Below, in pieces: positions 1 through 11,108 of a stretch of DNA of 64,000 nucleotides. Every line of letters begins with the position of its first letter. The stretch's first letter is position 1. Source of the stretch: Cricetomys ansorgei (lineage: Eukaryota > Chordata > Mammalia > Rodentia > Nesomyidae). The stretch covers positions 932,001-996,000 of the forward strand of contig JAMJFZ010000879.1 of the NCBI GenBank assembly GCA_026225945.1, in the 5' to 3' direction. The translations under genes were made by a program, and so were the position numbers. The notes under the pieces were generated by a model, which saw nothing but the letters and a program-made list of their open reading frames with translations, did not search any database and was not told the origin of the DNA.

Positions 1-433
1 AAAGATAACTAGTCTTTGGTCTTTATTCTCTAGTGAAGGAGTTAACATTAAAGTTGGGTAATCAAAGAAGGTCACCCAACATGATGCTGGTTTGACTAAT
101 GTGCTAGAGGTTTTCCATAGCTACCATGGAGAATTGTAGAACTGACCAGTCACAAACACTCTCACATGCCAAAGGATTTCCCAACTGCAGTAACTGTCTA
201 CAGTGATCTACTCTACACAATTATGTGAATTTTTCCCATCTGCTCAGATATTAAGGGCAAGGATGTAGGCAAACCTATTGATTTAACAACACCTCCCAGT
301 TCCCCAAACTAAATGCTTGTCTGAATAATAGTCCCTGTGATGTGTCACATAGTATAGTCTGTAAAGGAAGAAAAACTATTACCACTCGGATGGAAGAATA
401 GGGAGAAAAGGCAGGGTGCAGGTACTAGAAGAC
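1..433. other. Single-copy DNA, nothing recognised
   Basis: No repeat family, long open frame or RNA gene could be recognised. The composition is ordinary and slightly AT-rich. Confidence 0.5.
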
Positions 434-456
434 TAGATAGATAGATAGATAGATAG
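434..456 (+). repeat. (GATA)n microsatellite
   Basis: Five to six near-perfect TAGA tetranucleotide units are visible. A purine-rich GGGA/GAAA stretch follows at about 460-510. Such short tetranucleotide arrays are often length-polymorphic. Confidence 0.9.
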
Positions 457-935
457 CAGAGGGAGGAAAAGAGGGAGAGAAAGAGAATAGGGAAAGAAGG
501 GAGGAATTGGAAATATCTGCTTTTGTAGCACAGAAAGGGATATTGGCATCTATTATTTAATATAATAATTATTCCATTTTAGGAGATATGTTTCAGGTGG
601 AGGGCTAGATAACATTCATCACACTGAAGAACGGTTTTGTGGTATTGTGTAGCATGGGTCCAAAAGGACAAGGAAAAGACAGCTGAGTTCAAGTTGTCTA
701 GTGTTTAGCTGGTTATAGGGACTCTGAGCCATGTCTAGCCTCTCCCATGAAGTCAATAGCTGAGATCTGTTGGCAGTGGGGAATTAGAGGAATGAGGTTA
801 GGTGTACTGGAGACAGAGAAGTAGTGAGTTGTCTTAGAAGAAGCAAAAGTAGGCAAAGATAGTGAAATTCAGTTGGCTTACTTCCTTCAGGCTGGCATAG
901 CAACAATACCATAGGCTACATGGCTTAGCCATCTG
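457..935. other. Purine-rich start, then unrecognised single-copy DNA
   Basis: About 50 bases of GA-rich sequence lead into DNA with no repeat, open frame or RNA gene that I recognise. Confidence 0.45.
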
Positions 936-1278
936 GATTACCTTTTGTTGCTGTGATAAAATACCATGACCAATGTGACTTGTCGGGGAGTGAGTTTATT
1001 TGGGCTTATTGTTTCAGGGGTGGTGGTGGCAGGGAGACCATAATGGCAGGGGAGGGATTCCAGAGACTGACTAGATCAGGAAGCTGAGAGTTCATGTCTT
1101 CATCAACGAGCATAAGTCTGATGAGACTACAAACTCTCAAAGCTCAACTCCACTGACTTATTTTCTCCAGTGGGGCTCCATGTTGTAAAGGTTCCATGTC
1201 CTCCACAAACAGTGCCAATAACTGGAGACAAAGTATTCTTGAAGATAATATGTGACAGTCCCATTCAAACCACCACAG
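936..1278 (-). mobile_element. MaLR LTR (ORR1/MT-type), antisense
   Basis: The left end carries the reverse complement of the typical MaLR 3' end (TTGCTGTGATAAAATACCATGACC). The right end reads CATTCAAACCACCACA, the complement of the TGTGGTGGTTTGAATG start. Between them are the expected antisense landmarks, including a sodium-repeat-like 'ACTCTCAAAGCTCAACTCC' block. The length (about 340 bp) fits a solo MaLR LTR. It is non-coding; the exact subfamily (ORR1, MTD or MTE) is not resolved. Confidence 0.75.
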
Positions 1279-1384
1279 TGTCACAACAGATTCCCTAGAG
1301 TTCTGGAGGGTGGGAATTCTGTGTCTATTGACATAGGAACTGAAGGTTGCTCCCTGATCACAGATTCTTTCTTATTATGTCTTG

Positions 1385-1627
1385 ATATAGAACAGCAGTT
1401 CTGAACCTGTGGGTCGTGACCCTCTTCGGGGGTCAAAGGACCCTTTCACAAGGATTGCCTAAGACCATCTTCATATAAGATAGTTACATTATGATTCACA
1501 ACAGTAGCAAAATTACAGTTATGAAGTAGCAACAAAAATAATATATGGTTGCAGAAGGTTGCCACACACAAGGAACTGTATTAAAAGGTTGCAGCATTAG
1601 GAAGTTTTGAGTACCACTGATATAGCA
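1385..1627 (+). mobile_element. URR1-like hAT-Charlie element with target-site duplication
   Basis: The sequence starts CAGCAGTTCTGAACCTGTGG, contains the characteristic GTCGTGACC...GGGGGTCAAAGG, CCTAAGACCATC and AACTGTATTAAAAGG segments, and ends near GAGTACCACTG. This is the structure of URR1, a short rodent-specific non-autonomous hAT repeat with no protein. The element proper is 1393-1619. It is flanked by ATATAGAA (1385-1392) and ATATAGCA (1620-1627), an 8-bp duplication with one mismatch, as expected for hAT insertion. Confidence 0.88.
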
Positions 1628-3320
1628 GAAGGTACCAAGTCTGTTCTGGGGGTGGAGGGAATCAGTTTTTTCCAGGTATCAGTCTCATTCATAAAAGGCA
1701 TACCCTTACAACTGTAACCCCTAGGACCTCTGTTGTTAGCATATGGCACTGAAGGAGGGGATTTCCACAGAGAGTCATAAACAGTCTATAAAAGGCATAA
1801 AGCCCGGAGCAAGGTGATGGGATGGGAACTATGACAGTCATACAGAGAGAAATGGGGTGGTTCAAGCTTGAGATGGAGGGGATGGTGGAAAGGAATTAAT
1901 ATTGAGGAGACATTTTCGGAAGGATAATTCAGTGGGAATCATATTTAGGTCAGAAGCTCCTTATTATTTCATCAAAAATCAGATTAATATTAATACCACA
2001 TTGGAAGGTGAAGGGAAAATAATCACTCTGAGGAAGACAATAAGTTTTGTTTTAGTTTTATATACCTATGATTAATTTAAAGTGACTATTTAAAACTTAT
2101 TTACAGCTTTATTTTTTTCAGACTCACAAAGAATTAATACTGATAACTAGTAAATTAGCACATCATTAACATATATCAATAAAAACATAGGATTACTTAG
2201 AGACATTATTTGGAGACCAGGGAACCCTTCCAGCTTTTCTGTTCACCATCATCCATCTCATGTGGCTATGTCACAGCCTCTCCCTGGGCAGCACCTTGGG
2301 AAACACCAGAACCATCTGCCTTCATCTCAAGGCAAATTTACCTATGAAAGTGCTTCCTTTCCTGTAGCTGGGGACATTCAGGCACAGGAGTTGGCTCTAT
2401 ATGATCTGATACACACCTGAGCTGGCAGTGAGAGATCTATTCTTACCCCAGATAGCATCAGCTCTTGGGAAATACCAGTTCCTCAACTGTGAGGTAATAG
2501 CCAGGGTGTTAAGAAGAAAAGCTTGGAGAAAATAATCCTTTCTCCAAATTTCCCTGAAGCTCTTTAAGAAAAATATTCAAACTGATATTTTTATTTTGTT
2601 TTTTTTTTTTCCTTTTGTACCTCCCAAAGAGTCAATAATAACAACTTGGCAAAGATTTATTTTGTTAAAACTTTCTATAACTTCAAAATATTTTTTCTTT
2701 AAAGGTCAATGGTAGGAAGAACATTTTCAAATTCTCCTTTAGTTAATCAATAGTCTAAAGCCCTGGGGTGGTTATTGTCCTACAGAGGCATATCTTCATG
2801 GAATGGTGATTGAATCAGATTACCCGTAACTGGTTGTTGTTTTCCTTTCCAACTCATTTTATTTCCTTGGAAGGATTGCATGATCAGACTCTTCCAGCGG
2901 TTGCACAGAAACTATGAAATCCAAGGACACTGCTGAGCATTTTTGTACCGTAGGTAAGAAAGAGCAGTGATGGCTAGACTACCCCTGCGGAGTAGGGGCT
3001 CTCTTTCCTGGGAGGGAAAGTATAAGGGACCTGAAGACAGGGAAACACCATGACAATGAGAAGAAAAGGCAAGCCAGAAAGTTGATATCAAAAAAGGAGT
3101 TTCTGTGATAGGAAGTGACTGTGACCCATTTTTACCTTCTGTGTATTTGTAAGCCAAGAGGAGCACCTTGATTCAATGTAACGTGCTTATCAAAATTTCA
3201 GAAGTCAATATGAATAGTAGGGCCAAGTCCCAACATGCCATAATATAAATGATATTCCAGAGTATCTTGCAGTCAATGCCTCTACCTGCTCAAATCAGCA
3301 GGAAGACCTATCTGATATAT
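1628..3320. other. Single-copy DNA, no gene recognised
   Basis: A 12-T run sits near 2599-2610. An 84-codon minus-strand frame (2912-3166) has no recognisable domain. Nothing else was identified. Confidence 0.45.
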
Positions 3321-3331
3321 GGGGGGGGGGG
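3321..3331 (+). repeat. 11-base poly-G run
   Basis: Eleven consecutive G residues. Such runs are unstable in replication and often miscalled in sequencing. Confidence 0.9.
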
Positions 3332-3736
3332 ATTAATATAGGTCACAAGTGGCTAAGATGCTAACTAGTGGAATAGATATCACAATTCGTAGAGACCTTC
3401 CCTGGGGCCTGCTGTGTCTGCTTTCAGGCTGCCTGTGCAGAGGAAGTTTGAACTTGTTGCAGAGAGGCAGGAAGTCATTGAGCACATGCTCCCTGGCTCT
3501 CAGAATGTCCTGTACAGCACATGGGCATTCTCTGTACTCCCAGCCTGGCTGACAGCACAGGAGAAAAAGACAGTTGCCAAGTGAAGCCCATTAAATAAGT
3601 CCAGCAGAGTCTCATAGGCAAGGGGAAAATAGTTTTTTTTTCTTTTTCTTTCTTTTTTGATGGAGACCAAATCTTCAGGCTTTTAAATAAAAGAAATACA
3701 AAAATCTACGTATTAGTAACTTAGCTAGGTATGCAC
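3332..3736. other. Unrecognised DNA with a pyrimidine tract
   Basis: A T/C-rich tract lies at about 3632-3658. The 67-codon frame at 3349-3552 is cysteine- and leucine-rich but matches no family I know. Confidence 0.45.
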
Positions 3737-4064
3737 TTACATGAATGTTTATGCCTGCCCCCAAATTCACACATTGAAACATTATTTCCAACAGGATGTA
3801 GTCTCATGGATGGAGTATGTTTCATTATTGAAGAGACCTCCCAAGTCACCCCCTGGCCACTTCTGATTTGTGGGGACATAATGTGAAGGTAGCATCTATG
3901 GACTGGGAGGTGAGCCCTCATTTACGCCAAATCTGTCGGTACCTTAGTCTAGGAATTCTTAGCCTCCCAAACTGTGAGAACAAATGTTTTGTTGCATGTA
4001 AACCAGTCAGCCTCTGATATGTTTCTTCCAGTATTCTTATCAGTATAAAACAGGAAAAGACTTA
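3737..4064 (+). mobile_element. MLT1-type MaLR LTR
   Basis: Landmarks of MLT1 LTRs occur in order: TGAATGTTTATGCC...CCCCCAAATTCACACATTGAAAC, the ATGTAGTCTCATGGATGG/GAAGAGACC region, then CCTCCCAAACTGTGAGAACAAAT and a TTGCATGTAAACCAGTCAG block before the 3' end. It is heavily diverged and has no coding capacity. The 66-codon antisense frame inside it is incidental. Confidence 0.75.
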
Positions 4065-4785
4065 GCCATCATAGCAGGACATTACTGACAGCTCAGGGAG
4101 AAGAAATGGGAAGGACGGCAGATATCTTGGATGTCATCGAGGAGGATTAGTTATAGCTCTGTTTGCAACATTCTGTCCTTTATGGCAAGGGGAAAATGAC
4201 TCTTAAGGCCACACAGAGGTACAAAAAACTGCTTACCTCCTTATTTTCAAAGGGGAAAGCATTTTCTTGCTGCCAGGAGGTGTAGGCTCCGCCAGAGCCA
4301 AGGAGACCACCCTACAGAGATCTGGGAGAACAACACTTGCTTTGCAGAGCTGTAGGGGCAGCATCTCTACCCCAGTGAAGGGAGGCACTCCTCTCACTAA
4401 AGTCTTTCTGAAGATGAGGCTAACTCCTCAGTCTGGAGCATCCAACCAAAAAGAATTGCATTGTTCTTCAGTCTCAAGATGGAAAGGAATTCGTACTGTT
4501 GACTTTAACCTCACTTTGGACCTGTCGCTCTCCTCTGTCCCCTTTAGGGACAGAAATGCTCTCTTATGCCTGTTCCATCCATTGCATTTTGTAAACATAT
4601 AATGTGTTGGATTTTCCAGCTGAGGATGAATTTGATTCACAATAAATCATATCTCTCAATTTCACCCACTATATTTGTCTAGATTAGACAAATTTAGACT
4701 TTATGCTTTGAGTTGTTGGTAGAGGGACATTAGGTTGGATTGACTATTTTGTGTGGAACATGGACATGAATCAGGACATCAGGGT
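4065..4785. other. Single-copy DNA with a 111-codon open frame
   Basis: A plus-strand frame (4267-4602) and an overlapping minus-strand frame (4428-4640) are open. Neither shows a domain, signal peptide or clear start context. I treat both as chance. Confidence 0.45.
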
Positions 4786-5122
4786 GGAATACCACAAACT
4801 GAATGTTTCTGCCCTCCTTTAACTCACCTTGACTCTCATCTTTGATATGAGAGGTATTTGGCAGTGATGTCTAACGTAGGTGAGTAGACATGGGGCTATC
4901 GCCTCAGGAACTGGGTTAACATCCTTACAAAAGAGGCACCAAAGAGTTCTCATGCCCCTTCTCCCGTGTGCAGGTACAGACAACGCCTATCTCCAAGTGT
5001 GAATGCGCTGGACCTCTCAGCTCAGACTTGTAGCCTCAAGTACTACGAGAAACAAAGTTTTTTATGCATATTTCACACATTTTATGATACCCTGTTAGAG
5101 TAGCTAGAAACTACTAAGAACA
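4786..5122 (+). mobile_element. MLT1-type MaLR LTR, diverged
   Basis: The segment begins with an ACAAACTGAATGTTTCTGCC block, carries GGTATTTGGCAGTGATGTC, TACAAAAGAGGC and a 3' portion resembling the MLT1 'AACTGTGAG...TTTTGTTATGGCAGCC...ACTAAGACA' end (here CTACTAAGAACA). It is the second MLT1-like LTR in the same orientation within about 1.1 kb. The two could be the ends of one old element whose interior has decayed. Confidence 0.6.
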
Positions 5123-5762
5123 AGTGTGAAATAAATGATTACAACCAAGAAAACCCAGCACAGTGTGCTGCAGAATCCTTGGAGTTTCTGATCTTTCTCT
5201 ATGGAAGTTCACTTTAGTTCATTTGCCAGAAATGCCTGTCAGTACAGAGTGACTTTCCTTTTCCTTGTAGATTTCCACGGTTAATGTCAAAACCCTTCCC
5301 TACTTCCCAGGGCCCTAGAGAGGGGATACTTTGTGACATTGAAGACTTAGTAACATTGTGATAAATTCACACAAAGATAGCATCACCTCAGGCTGTGTGG
5401 CTGTCAGTCTGGAGCTTCAGCCAGGCTTAGCTGATCCTCATTATAACTTGTGTCCCGTAGTCTCTGATACTGTTAGCACTTGTGAGAGCCTAGAGGCTTG
5501 ACCCTCTTAGAGCATTATGTACTTCAGCTCCTTGCCATTTAACTCCTGACACTTAAAACAAGTGACAGCCACTTTCCATGGTTTGGAAAAGAATGTCATT
5601 TCCTGTAGCCCTTGTATAGTGAAGACATCTCTTCATAAAATGAGACTAAATGAACCACTTTATGTAGAGGAATAGCTCCATGTGAAAGCTAAGGTCTACA
5701 TTCCAGGGGCTACATTCTGAGGCCTGTGTGGTCTGCATGGAATGCAGACACACCTTTATTCC
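5123..5762. other. Unrecognised single-copy DNA
   Basis: No family or gene recognised. Confidence 0.45.
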
Positions 5763-5950
5763 AGTATTCAGAAAGCAGTGGTGGCACACATTTAAAACAA
5801 GTATGCAGAAGGCAGTGGTGGTCCATGCCTTTAATCCTTAGAAAAAATAATGAGCAGACACAGGAAGTAGAACTCAGAAGGAGTCAGTATCACACAGGAA
5901 GTGACATCTGCGATGAGTCAGAGTGAATGGCAGACAAGTGACTAATCAGA
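5763..5950 (+). repeat. Degenerate SINE/ERV-like fragment with 37-bp duplication
   Basis: GGCAGTGGTGGTCCATGCC followed by TTTAATCC resembles the 5' half of a B1-class SINE. The preceding 37 bp is a diverged duplicate (AGTATTCAGAAAGCAGTGG versus AGTATGCAGAAGGCAGTGG). The downstream CAGGAAGTAGAACTCAG and CACAGGAAGTGACATC stretch resembles rodent LTR sequence but I cannot assign a family. Confidence 0.4.
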
Positions 5951-6117
5951 GGAAGAGTTAGCAGAGTAAGGACACGCCCAACTCTAACGAGAAAAGGCAG
6001 GCTGTCAGCTCAGTAAAAGAGTATTGGCATGATTGAAGGGAAACATGAGACCTCTTCAGATTATCATTCTACCTACACAGAGGAATACTTCATCCACAGG
6101 CCTTGAGCTATAAATTA

Positions 6118-6185
6118 AAAAATGACAACAACAACCAAAAAAAAAAAAAACAAACAAAAGAAAAAAACAAACAAACAAAAAACCC
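6118..6185 (+). repeat. A-rich low-complexity tract (AAAC-type)
   Basis: Runs of A are broken by CAAA units (CAAACAAACAAAC). It may be a decayed poly-A tail. It creates lysine/phenylalanine-rich spurious frames on both strands. Confidence 0.85.
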
Positions 6186-7129
6186 ACTTCACTTGAATGT
6201 TTGTCTCCTACAAAACAGAACGACAAAATTGAGTTTGTTAATGTCACTTTCGATTCAATTTCTGGATTTCTGGGGTAATATTTATAAGGGTTCAGCTTAT
6301 AAAATGTTAATTTTCTATAACAGATATGTGGCACTGGCTACGAGAAAGAGTGCACTAGATTGTCCCCAAAGGAACAGAAACAAAATCTTTTCCCTTTAAT
6401 GTAGATGGCTTATTCTACATAGGTAGAGCTTAAGTCAAGGAAGAAAACTATTTCGTCAAATAAATTTCTACCGTTACTGACTTAGACCAAGCCCGGAGCC
6501 GCAGTGAAATCAGCCAGCACAGCTCTGAGCCGGATCCCCTCTTGGGGTTCTTTGAGTGACATTTGGTTTTCAGTTCTTACTCAGAGAAGCATGGCCCACA
6601 GCATTTTATAACTCCCAGGACTGAAAACATGGAAAAGGCACAAGGTCCAGGTTTTGCATGATAAAACTGAAAAGGAATCCAAAGGAAGTCAGTAGGGTCT
6701 GTGAGAAGTGCCAGAGGGTCTGCAATGTAAAATTCTTCAGCTGCTCGGTGAATTACGAATCTGCCCTTCTATGGATATCACACATACTTTCCTGTTTCTG
6801 GTGTTTCCTCTTTCCACTCTCCACCGGAGATAAGAGATAACAAAGAGTTTCTCCCGAGCACATGCCGAAATCAATTTTGCCCATAAGTACAGATCCTAAA
6901 ATGAAACTGTCTTGACCCTCTCATAAAAGGAGGCATTTTCAATTGCTTGCTGATAGCTGGGAAGCATACATCATTTTTTATACTCGCAGCCTTAGTAATC
7001 TGTCAGGCGTCTGGACATTTCATTACCAGCAATATTTTACTATCTATCCGTCTCTGCTCCTTCCAAGTGGCTATTTTTAACACCAAGACAATAGACACCA
7101 GTCAATAAAAGAGTACACTGATAGATGAT
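6186..7129. other. Single-copy DNA with a small CpG-rich patch
   Basis: Around 6490-6540 there are four CpGs in about 50 bases (GCCCGGAGCCGCAG). No gene, repeat or RNA was recognised in the rest. Confidence 0.45.
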
Positions 7130-7318
7130 GTTTAAGAACAGGTGTTTGGTGCCAGAGAATGTGATTCAACTGGGCTATATACTAAATTTCTCTCAGAGCC
7201 TTGAAAATCGGTGTCACGCAAGTAGCTACCCTGTAGAACTGTGGTGAGGAGCACATTTATCCTATGTTTGATGGTATCTACATTACAGAATACTATAAGT
7301 GCTGTGATATCAGCTTTT
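7130..7318 (+). mobile_element. MIR SINE (ancient mammalian)
   Basis: The order matches a MIR: a TGTGATTCAACTGGGC block, AAATTTCTCTCAGAGCC, an AAAATCGGTGTCA stretch in place of 'AAAATGGGGATAA', GTAGCTACCCTGTAGAACTG, GGTGAGGA, and a 3' part with ACTATAAGTGCTGTG. It is non-coding and strongly diverged. Confidence 0.65.
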
Positions 7319-8042
7319 ATCAGATATTAAAAACTATATGACATGCTATGCGGAAAGAGACTGTGGTCACAGGACAGAATGGCAGGGAGGTACAATTGTA
7401 CAGTTGTTAGACAAATTGCTCTGGGAAGATTTTGCTTGGGCAAGGAATGAAGAGTGATTGAACTGAAGAAACCAATCATAGGAAGACTGGGAGAGAGGGT
7501 CACAGGCAGAGGAAAGAGCAACTGTAAAGATGCCAATTTGGGAACAGTATTATTATGTTGAGAAGCTGAGTTAGTATGTGCTATGCCCTTCTGTACTCGG
7601 TCTTTCCAGAACAGGAGAGAGAAGGTGAGAGACAGAGAGAAACTCAGTTTCATGGACAGATAGAGAAGATACAATGTAGAGATTATGCATTTTCCTGACA
7701 GGCTTAGTGTGTAAGCTCTTAGAACCCATTCAGCATCTCATTCATCTATTACCCCAGTAAGATGCAGGTACTCCATGATGTAAGAATGGTCCTGACATGA
7801 ATGTTATCAGCATTTCTGAGATCTTGCAAATAGTGCTAATTATTGGGCTCCAGGCCAGACCTAGTGAGTGAAAAATTCTAAGGGGGTAGCCTAGCATTTT
7901 GTTTTAATCAGACTCCCTGGTGATCGTAATGTGCATTGAAACTAGACCATCACTGGAAGTGATGTCTTCCATCATGACAATTGAATTCTGTCACCACTAA
8001 TAATTAGAAAATACTTCTCACCAGCCATATCCTCTGAGCTTC
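7319..8042. other. Unrecognised single-copy DNA
   Basis: A 115-codon minus-strand frame (7327-7674) is rich in Leu, Ser and Phe because its template strand is GA-rich. No domain is seen and I do not call it a gene. Confidence 0.45.
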
Positions 8043-8121
8043 ATGTATGTATGTATGTATATATGTATGTGTGTGTTTTAATATATAAATACATATGTTT
8101 TCATATATATATATATGAAAA
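8043..8121 (+). repeat. (ATGT)n/(AT)n microsatellite with palindrome
   Basis: ATGT units grade into TATA-rich sequence. The tract ends in a perfect 24-bp palindrome, TTTTC(AT)7GAAAA, at 8098-8121. Confidence 0.88.
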
Positions 8122-8477
8122 TAGTTAAAAGCAGAAGTGAACCAATATTTTATTGTTTACAGATTAAATGGTCTCACCTATGTAAAAGCTACTAGACAAA
8201 GATCATTCAAGTACCTGCTACAAACAAGTGCTGAAAGACACGGTAAAGAAGACAAATATTCCTTGGCTTACATATAGGAAGATAAGACAGGCAGTTGGGT
8301 GTGTACATGCTTGATGCATTGATTGTCATGTTTCTCATGATGACATGAAGTTGGAGCCCAAGGAAGAGCAGAGAACCAGGCCAGTTTTCCTAGATGTGAC
8401 ATATATGTAGAGAGTCAAAGCTCTCCTTAGTCTAGAAATCATGAAAGGCTGGGTTTACTGAATTCCTAAGAAGAGAT
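8122..8477. other. Unrecognised single-copy DNA
   Basis: No family, open frame or RNA recognised. Confidence 0.45.

Positions 8478-8511
<34 letters not shown>
8478..8511 (+). repeat. (AC)n microsatellite
   Basis: About 14 AC dinucleotides followed by ATATAT. Confidence 0.92.
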
Positions 8512-10089
8512 GGCATGAGACATGGACGTGACAGCCAATTTGCTACATCATTTCCTGCAATAAGAGCCAGACAGAATTCAAAGAAGAAACGGTAAGTTAT
8601 TAAACACTGAGAACAAGAAAAATAAAGACAGAATTGAGACCGTATCTTGAAGCATCTTTACATTTCTAGTCCTCAAGCAATATTATTTTCCTAATCTTCT
8701 TTAACTCTTTTTTTCTTTCTGGAGGAAGTCTGGAAGAAACCACAAATTAAATAGAGTGGTAACAGGGGAAAGGCAAAACAGAAATGCATCTCAAGTTGAA
8801 GTCCAAATGGAAAGATAAGGGGCAAGGGGCAACTCTTCATCTTTTGCTCTCATTCCTTTCTTCTGCAGCTGATACCCAGAACAACTGACTGTCAGCTTTT
8901 TGAGACAATGGCAGGAAGGGAGGAGAAAAGGGAGGGAAGGAATCAAAATGGAGGCCAGGGATAGAGAGACTCAGGGCGTCCCTTGGAGATTCACTGTACT
9001 CAAGGCCGGGTGGCCTAGAGCAGAGTTTTTTGACACTGAAGTAACTGAGTCTTGAAGTTTTGAATCCTTCGTGGCACATTATTTATGACTGAGTTCTTTG
9101 TAAGTAGTTATTTTTAATGACTTTGTTCCCACACTAAGCCCTTGGTACCACTGTGCTAGCACAACCCTGTGAAAAATTGACCACTTTGTTCTGTTTATAA
9201 AGGCTGACAGATTTACAGGGCTGAAAATAAAACCAGCAGAGTCCATAAAGCCGACATTCTTGGTCCTGTGTCTCACCTTACTCCACATTTAGACATGCTT
9301 TCCCAGCCACAGTCATAATCATGGTTTACTGCCCTGCTCAAAAATGGAGGCTTCCGGACATTGACGCTCTCTCCCAATTTAATCAAAAGTATGGGCTTCT
9401 CTCAGTACCTGCTCTCAGGTTTCCTGGCAGGACAGGAGGCCTGATGAGGCTTTATGTAAACATCACCAGTGTGCCTTGCCTCTCAGTAGTCTGAGGTTTG
9501 AAATTTTCCACTCTTAACACTTACCATATTTCCATGGAAAACAAAGAAACCTTACTTTAGCACCATAATGTGTAGTTTCAATGTAATTAAATTGCATACA
9601 CATAGTCACATTCAGGGAGAAAGAGGATGTCAGCTCCTAATTTGCGACCAAAATCTTTGTCTCCAGTTATTTTCCAGAGATTAGAGTGGTAACTCCAGTA
9701 ATTGAAGAGGGGACTCAACAAAGTTAGCATCAAATTATAGTCTGACAAAACTTCGAATTCTGCATTTTAAAGTCTTGTATGAGCTCATCTGTCATGGGGC
9801 CCAAAATAATTAAGTGTCCGAGATGGAAACAATGGTGTGGTTAAAATCATCCCATGTAAATGAGCAAATGAGTCAAATGCCCAGAATGCCTTCTGGTAGG
9901 GGCAGAGAAAATTCCGAGTAGGCGAACGCCCCATGTCACGTCCCTTACAGACCTTTAGATTGTGGAACGACCACAGAAACACACACTTTTGTTCTATCTG
10001 TGACGTAATAATAATCATGTTGGTGAAACTCACTGAGTTGTTGATTCCACGGGTTATGAGTCCTAATGACTAGAGAGTCTTCAGTGCGG
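8512..10089. other. Repeat-poor single-copy DNA, possible regulatory patch
   Basis: There are no recognisable repeats across about 1.6 kb. A CpG-containing patch at 9913-10010 carries CACGTC and TGACGTAA (CRE-like) motifs and a TGTGG/CCACA inverted repeat. Short minus-strand frames (8837-9079, 9079-9288, 9785-10033) show no domains. Confidence 0.45.
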
Positions 10090-10450
10090 ATGCTTTAGGC
10101 CTATATAACACCTGCACAGGATCAAGCCACTGAAAAGTTCAAGCCTGGGCCAGGGAGGAGCGCACATGCACCCCACTCCTAGCTGAGGAGCCATTGATGG
10201 CTGTTTCAGCAAGAGTCAGTTTTCTGCAGGGTGTGGCCCCTGGTGGCTTGGCCACACTCCAGCGGATGGCTCTCCACCCAGGAGAAAACAGGCAACACTA
10301 ATCCCACTCAGTAGGTTGTAAAAACACAAACAAAGGCGGAAGAGAGGCAGAGAGGGGAGGAGTCTGGGAGGAGGTGGAGGGCGGGGTGGGTATGATCAAA
10401 ATAGTGGATGCGTGTACGACATTCTCAGAGAATAAATAAAAATGATATCA
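10090..10450 (+). mobile_element. Rodent L1 3' UTR (5'-truncated LINE-1)
   Basis: The landmarks are those of rodent L1 3' UTRs: CCTGCACAGGATCAAGCCAC, TAGCTGAGGAGCCATTGATG, GGGTGTGGCCCCTGGTGG, CACTCCAGCGGATGG, a GGGGAGG-rich stretch, then TATGATCAAAATAG and a CTCAGAGAATAAATAAAAAT end. Only the non-coding terminal portion is present, typical of 5'-truncated insertions. The divergence suggests an older (Lx-like) subfamily. Confidence 0.88.
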
Positions 10451-10959
10451 AAACAGATCCAGAAAATTGAGAGGTAGAGAGAGGGAGAGAATTGGAAGAC
10501 TATTTCTCTGGATAAACCAGAATAGGAAGGGATAGGACGAGAGATGAGGTCAAGGCAGAGCAGCAAGCTCTGAGAAAAAGGACCGCTTACGTTCTTTCCT
10601 ATCTCGAAGAGTGGGAAGTCTGTTTTCCCAGCTGCTCAGACCATCACCGCATGTGCTTTCACTTTTGTATCTAATCAAACACCAAATTCCAGGAACCCTT
10701 CCACCTCTCTGAGCCAAATAATTGTCTACCCTGTTTAACCATGGCAGCCTTCCCTACCCCGCCCTCAGAATTGAATCCAGAGACATAAACGCGGTAGACT
10801 GCCCCCCAGCTCAGTTGTAGCTCAGTTTAACCGCTCTCTGCTGGTTTCACCATTACCTCTGTGTAGGCAGTTTTGCACCCGGACACTGAAATGATGATCT
10901 TAAATTTAAGCCTGATCATATAAAAAAAATTACCAATATCCCTAGAAAAACAATTCAAA
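10451..10959. other. Unrecognised single-copy DNA
   Basis: A GA-rich stretch lies at about 10470-10490. Nothing else is identifiable. Confidence 0.45.
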
Positions 10960-11108
10960 TTTTTGTTTTGTTTTTATTGAGATAGGGTCTCCTCACTATG
11001 TAGTGTTGGCTGGACTGGAACTCACTATGAAATCTGGCTGGCCTCGAACTCAGAATCTGTGTCTGCCTTCCAAATGCTGGGATTAAAGGCCTGTGCCACC
11101 ATGCCTTT
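10960..11108 (-). mobile_element. B1 SINE, antisense
   Basis: The reverse complement reads as a B1: the left end is the T-rich tail, followed by GAGATAGGGTCTC, TGGAACTCACTATG, CTGGCCTCGAACTCAGAATC, TGCTGGGATTAAAGGC and GCCACCATGCC. B1 is the 7SL-derived rodent counterpart of Alu. The box A and B promoter elements lie in the right-hand part but are diverged. Confidence 0.92.

Noticed and set aside
2910..2966. Short segment ending in CCGTAG|GTAAG with an open frame that ends DTAEHFCTV, superficially like an immunoglobulin framework-3 end.
   Set aside because: The acceptor is weak, the upstream frame has a stop, and no other V-region residues or recombination signal can be seen.
6056..6399. Overlapping 92- and 98-codon frames.
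   Set aside because: Both are driven by the A-rich tract at 6118-6185, and neither has a domain.
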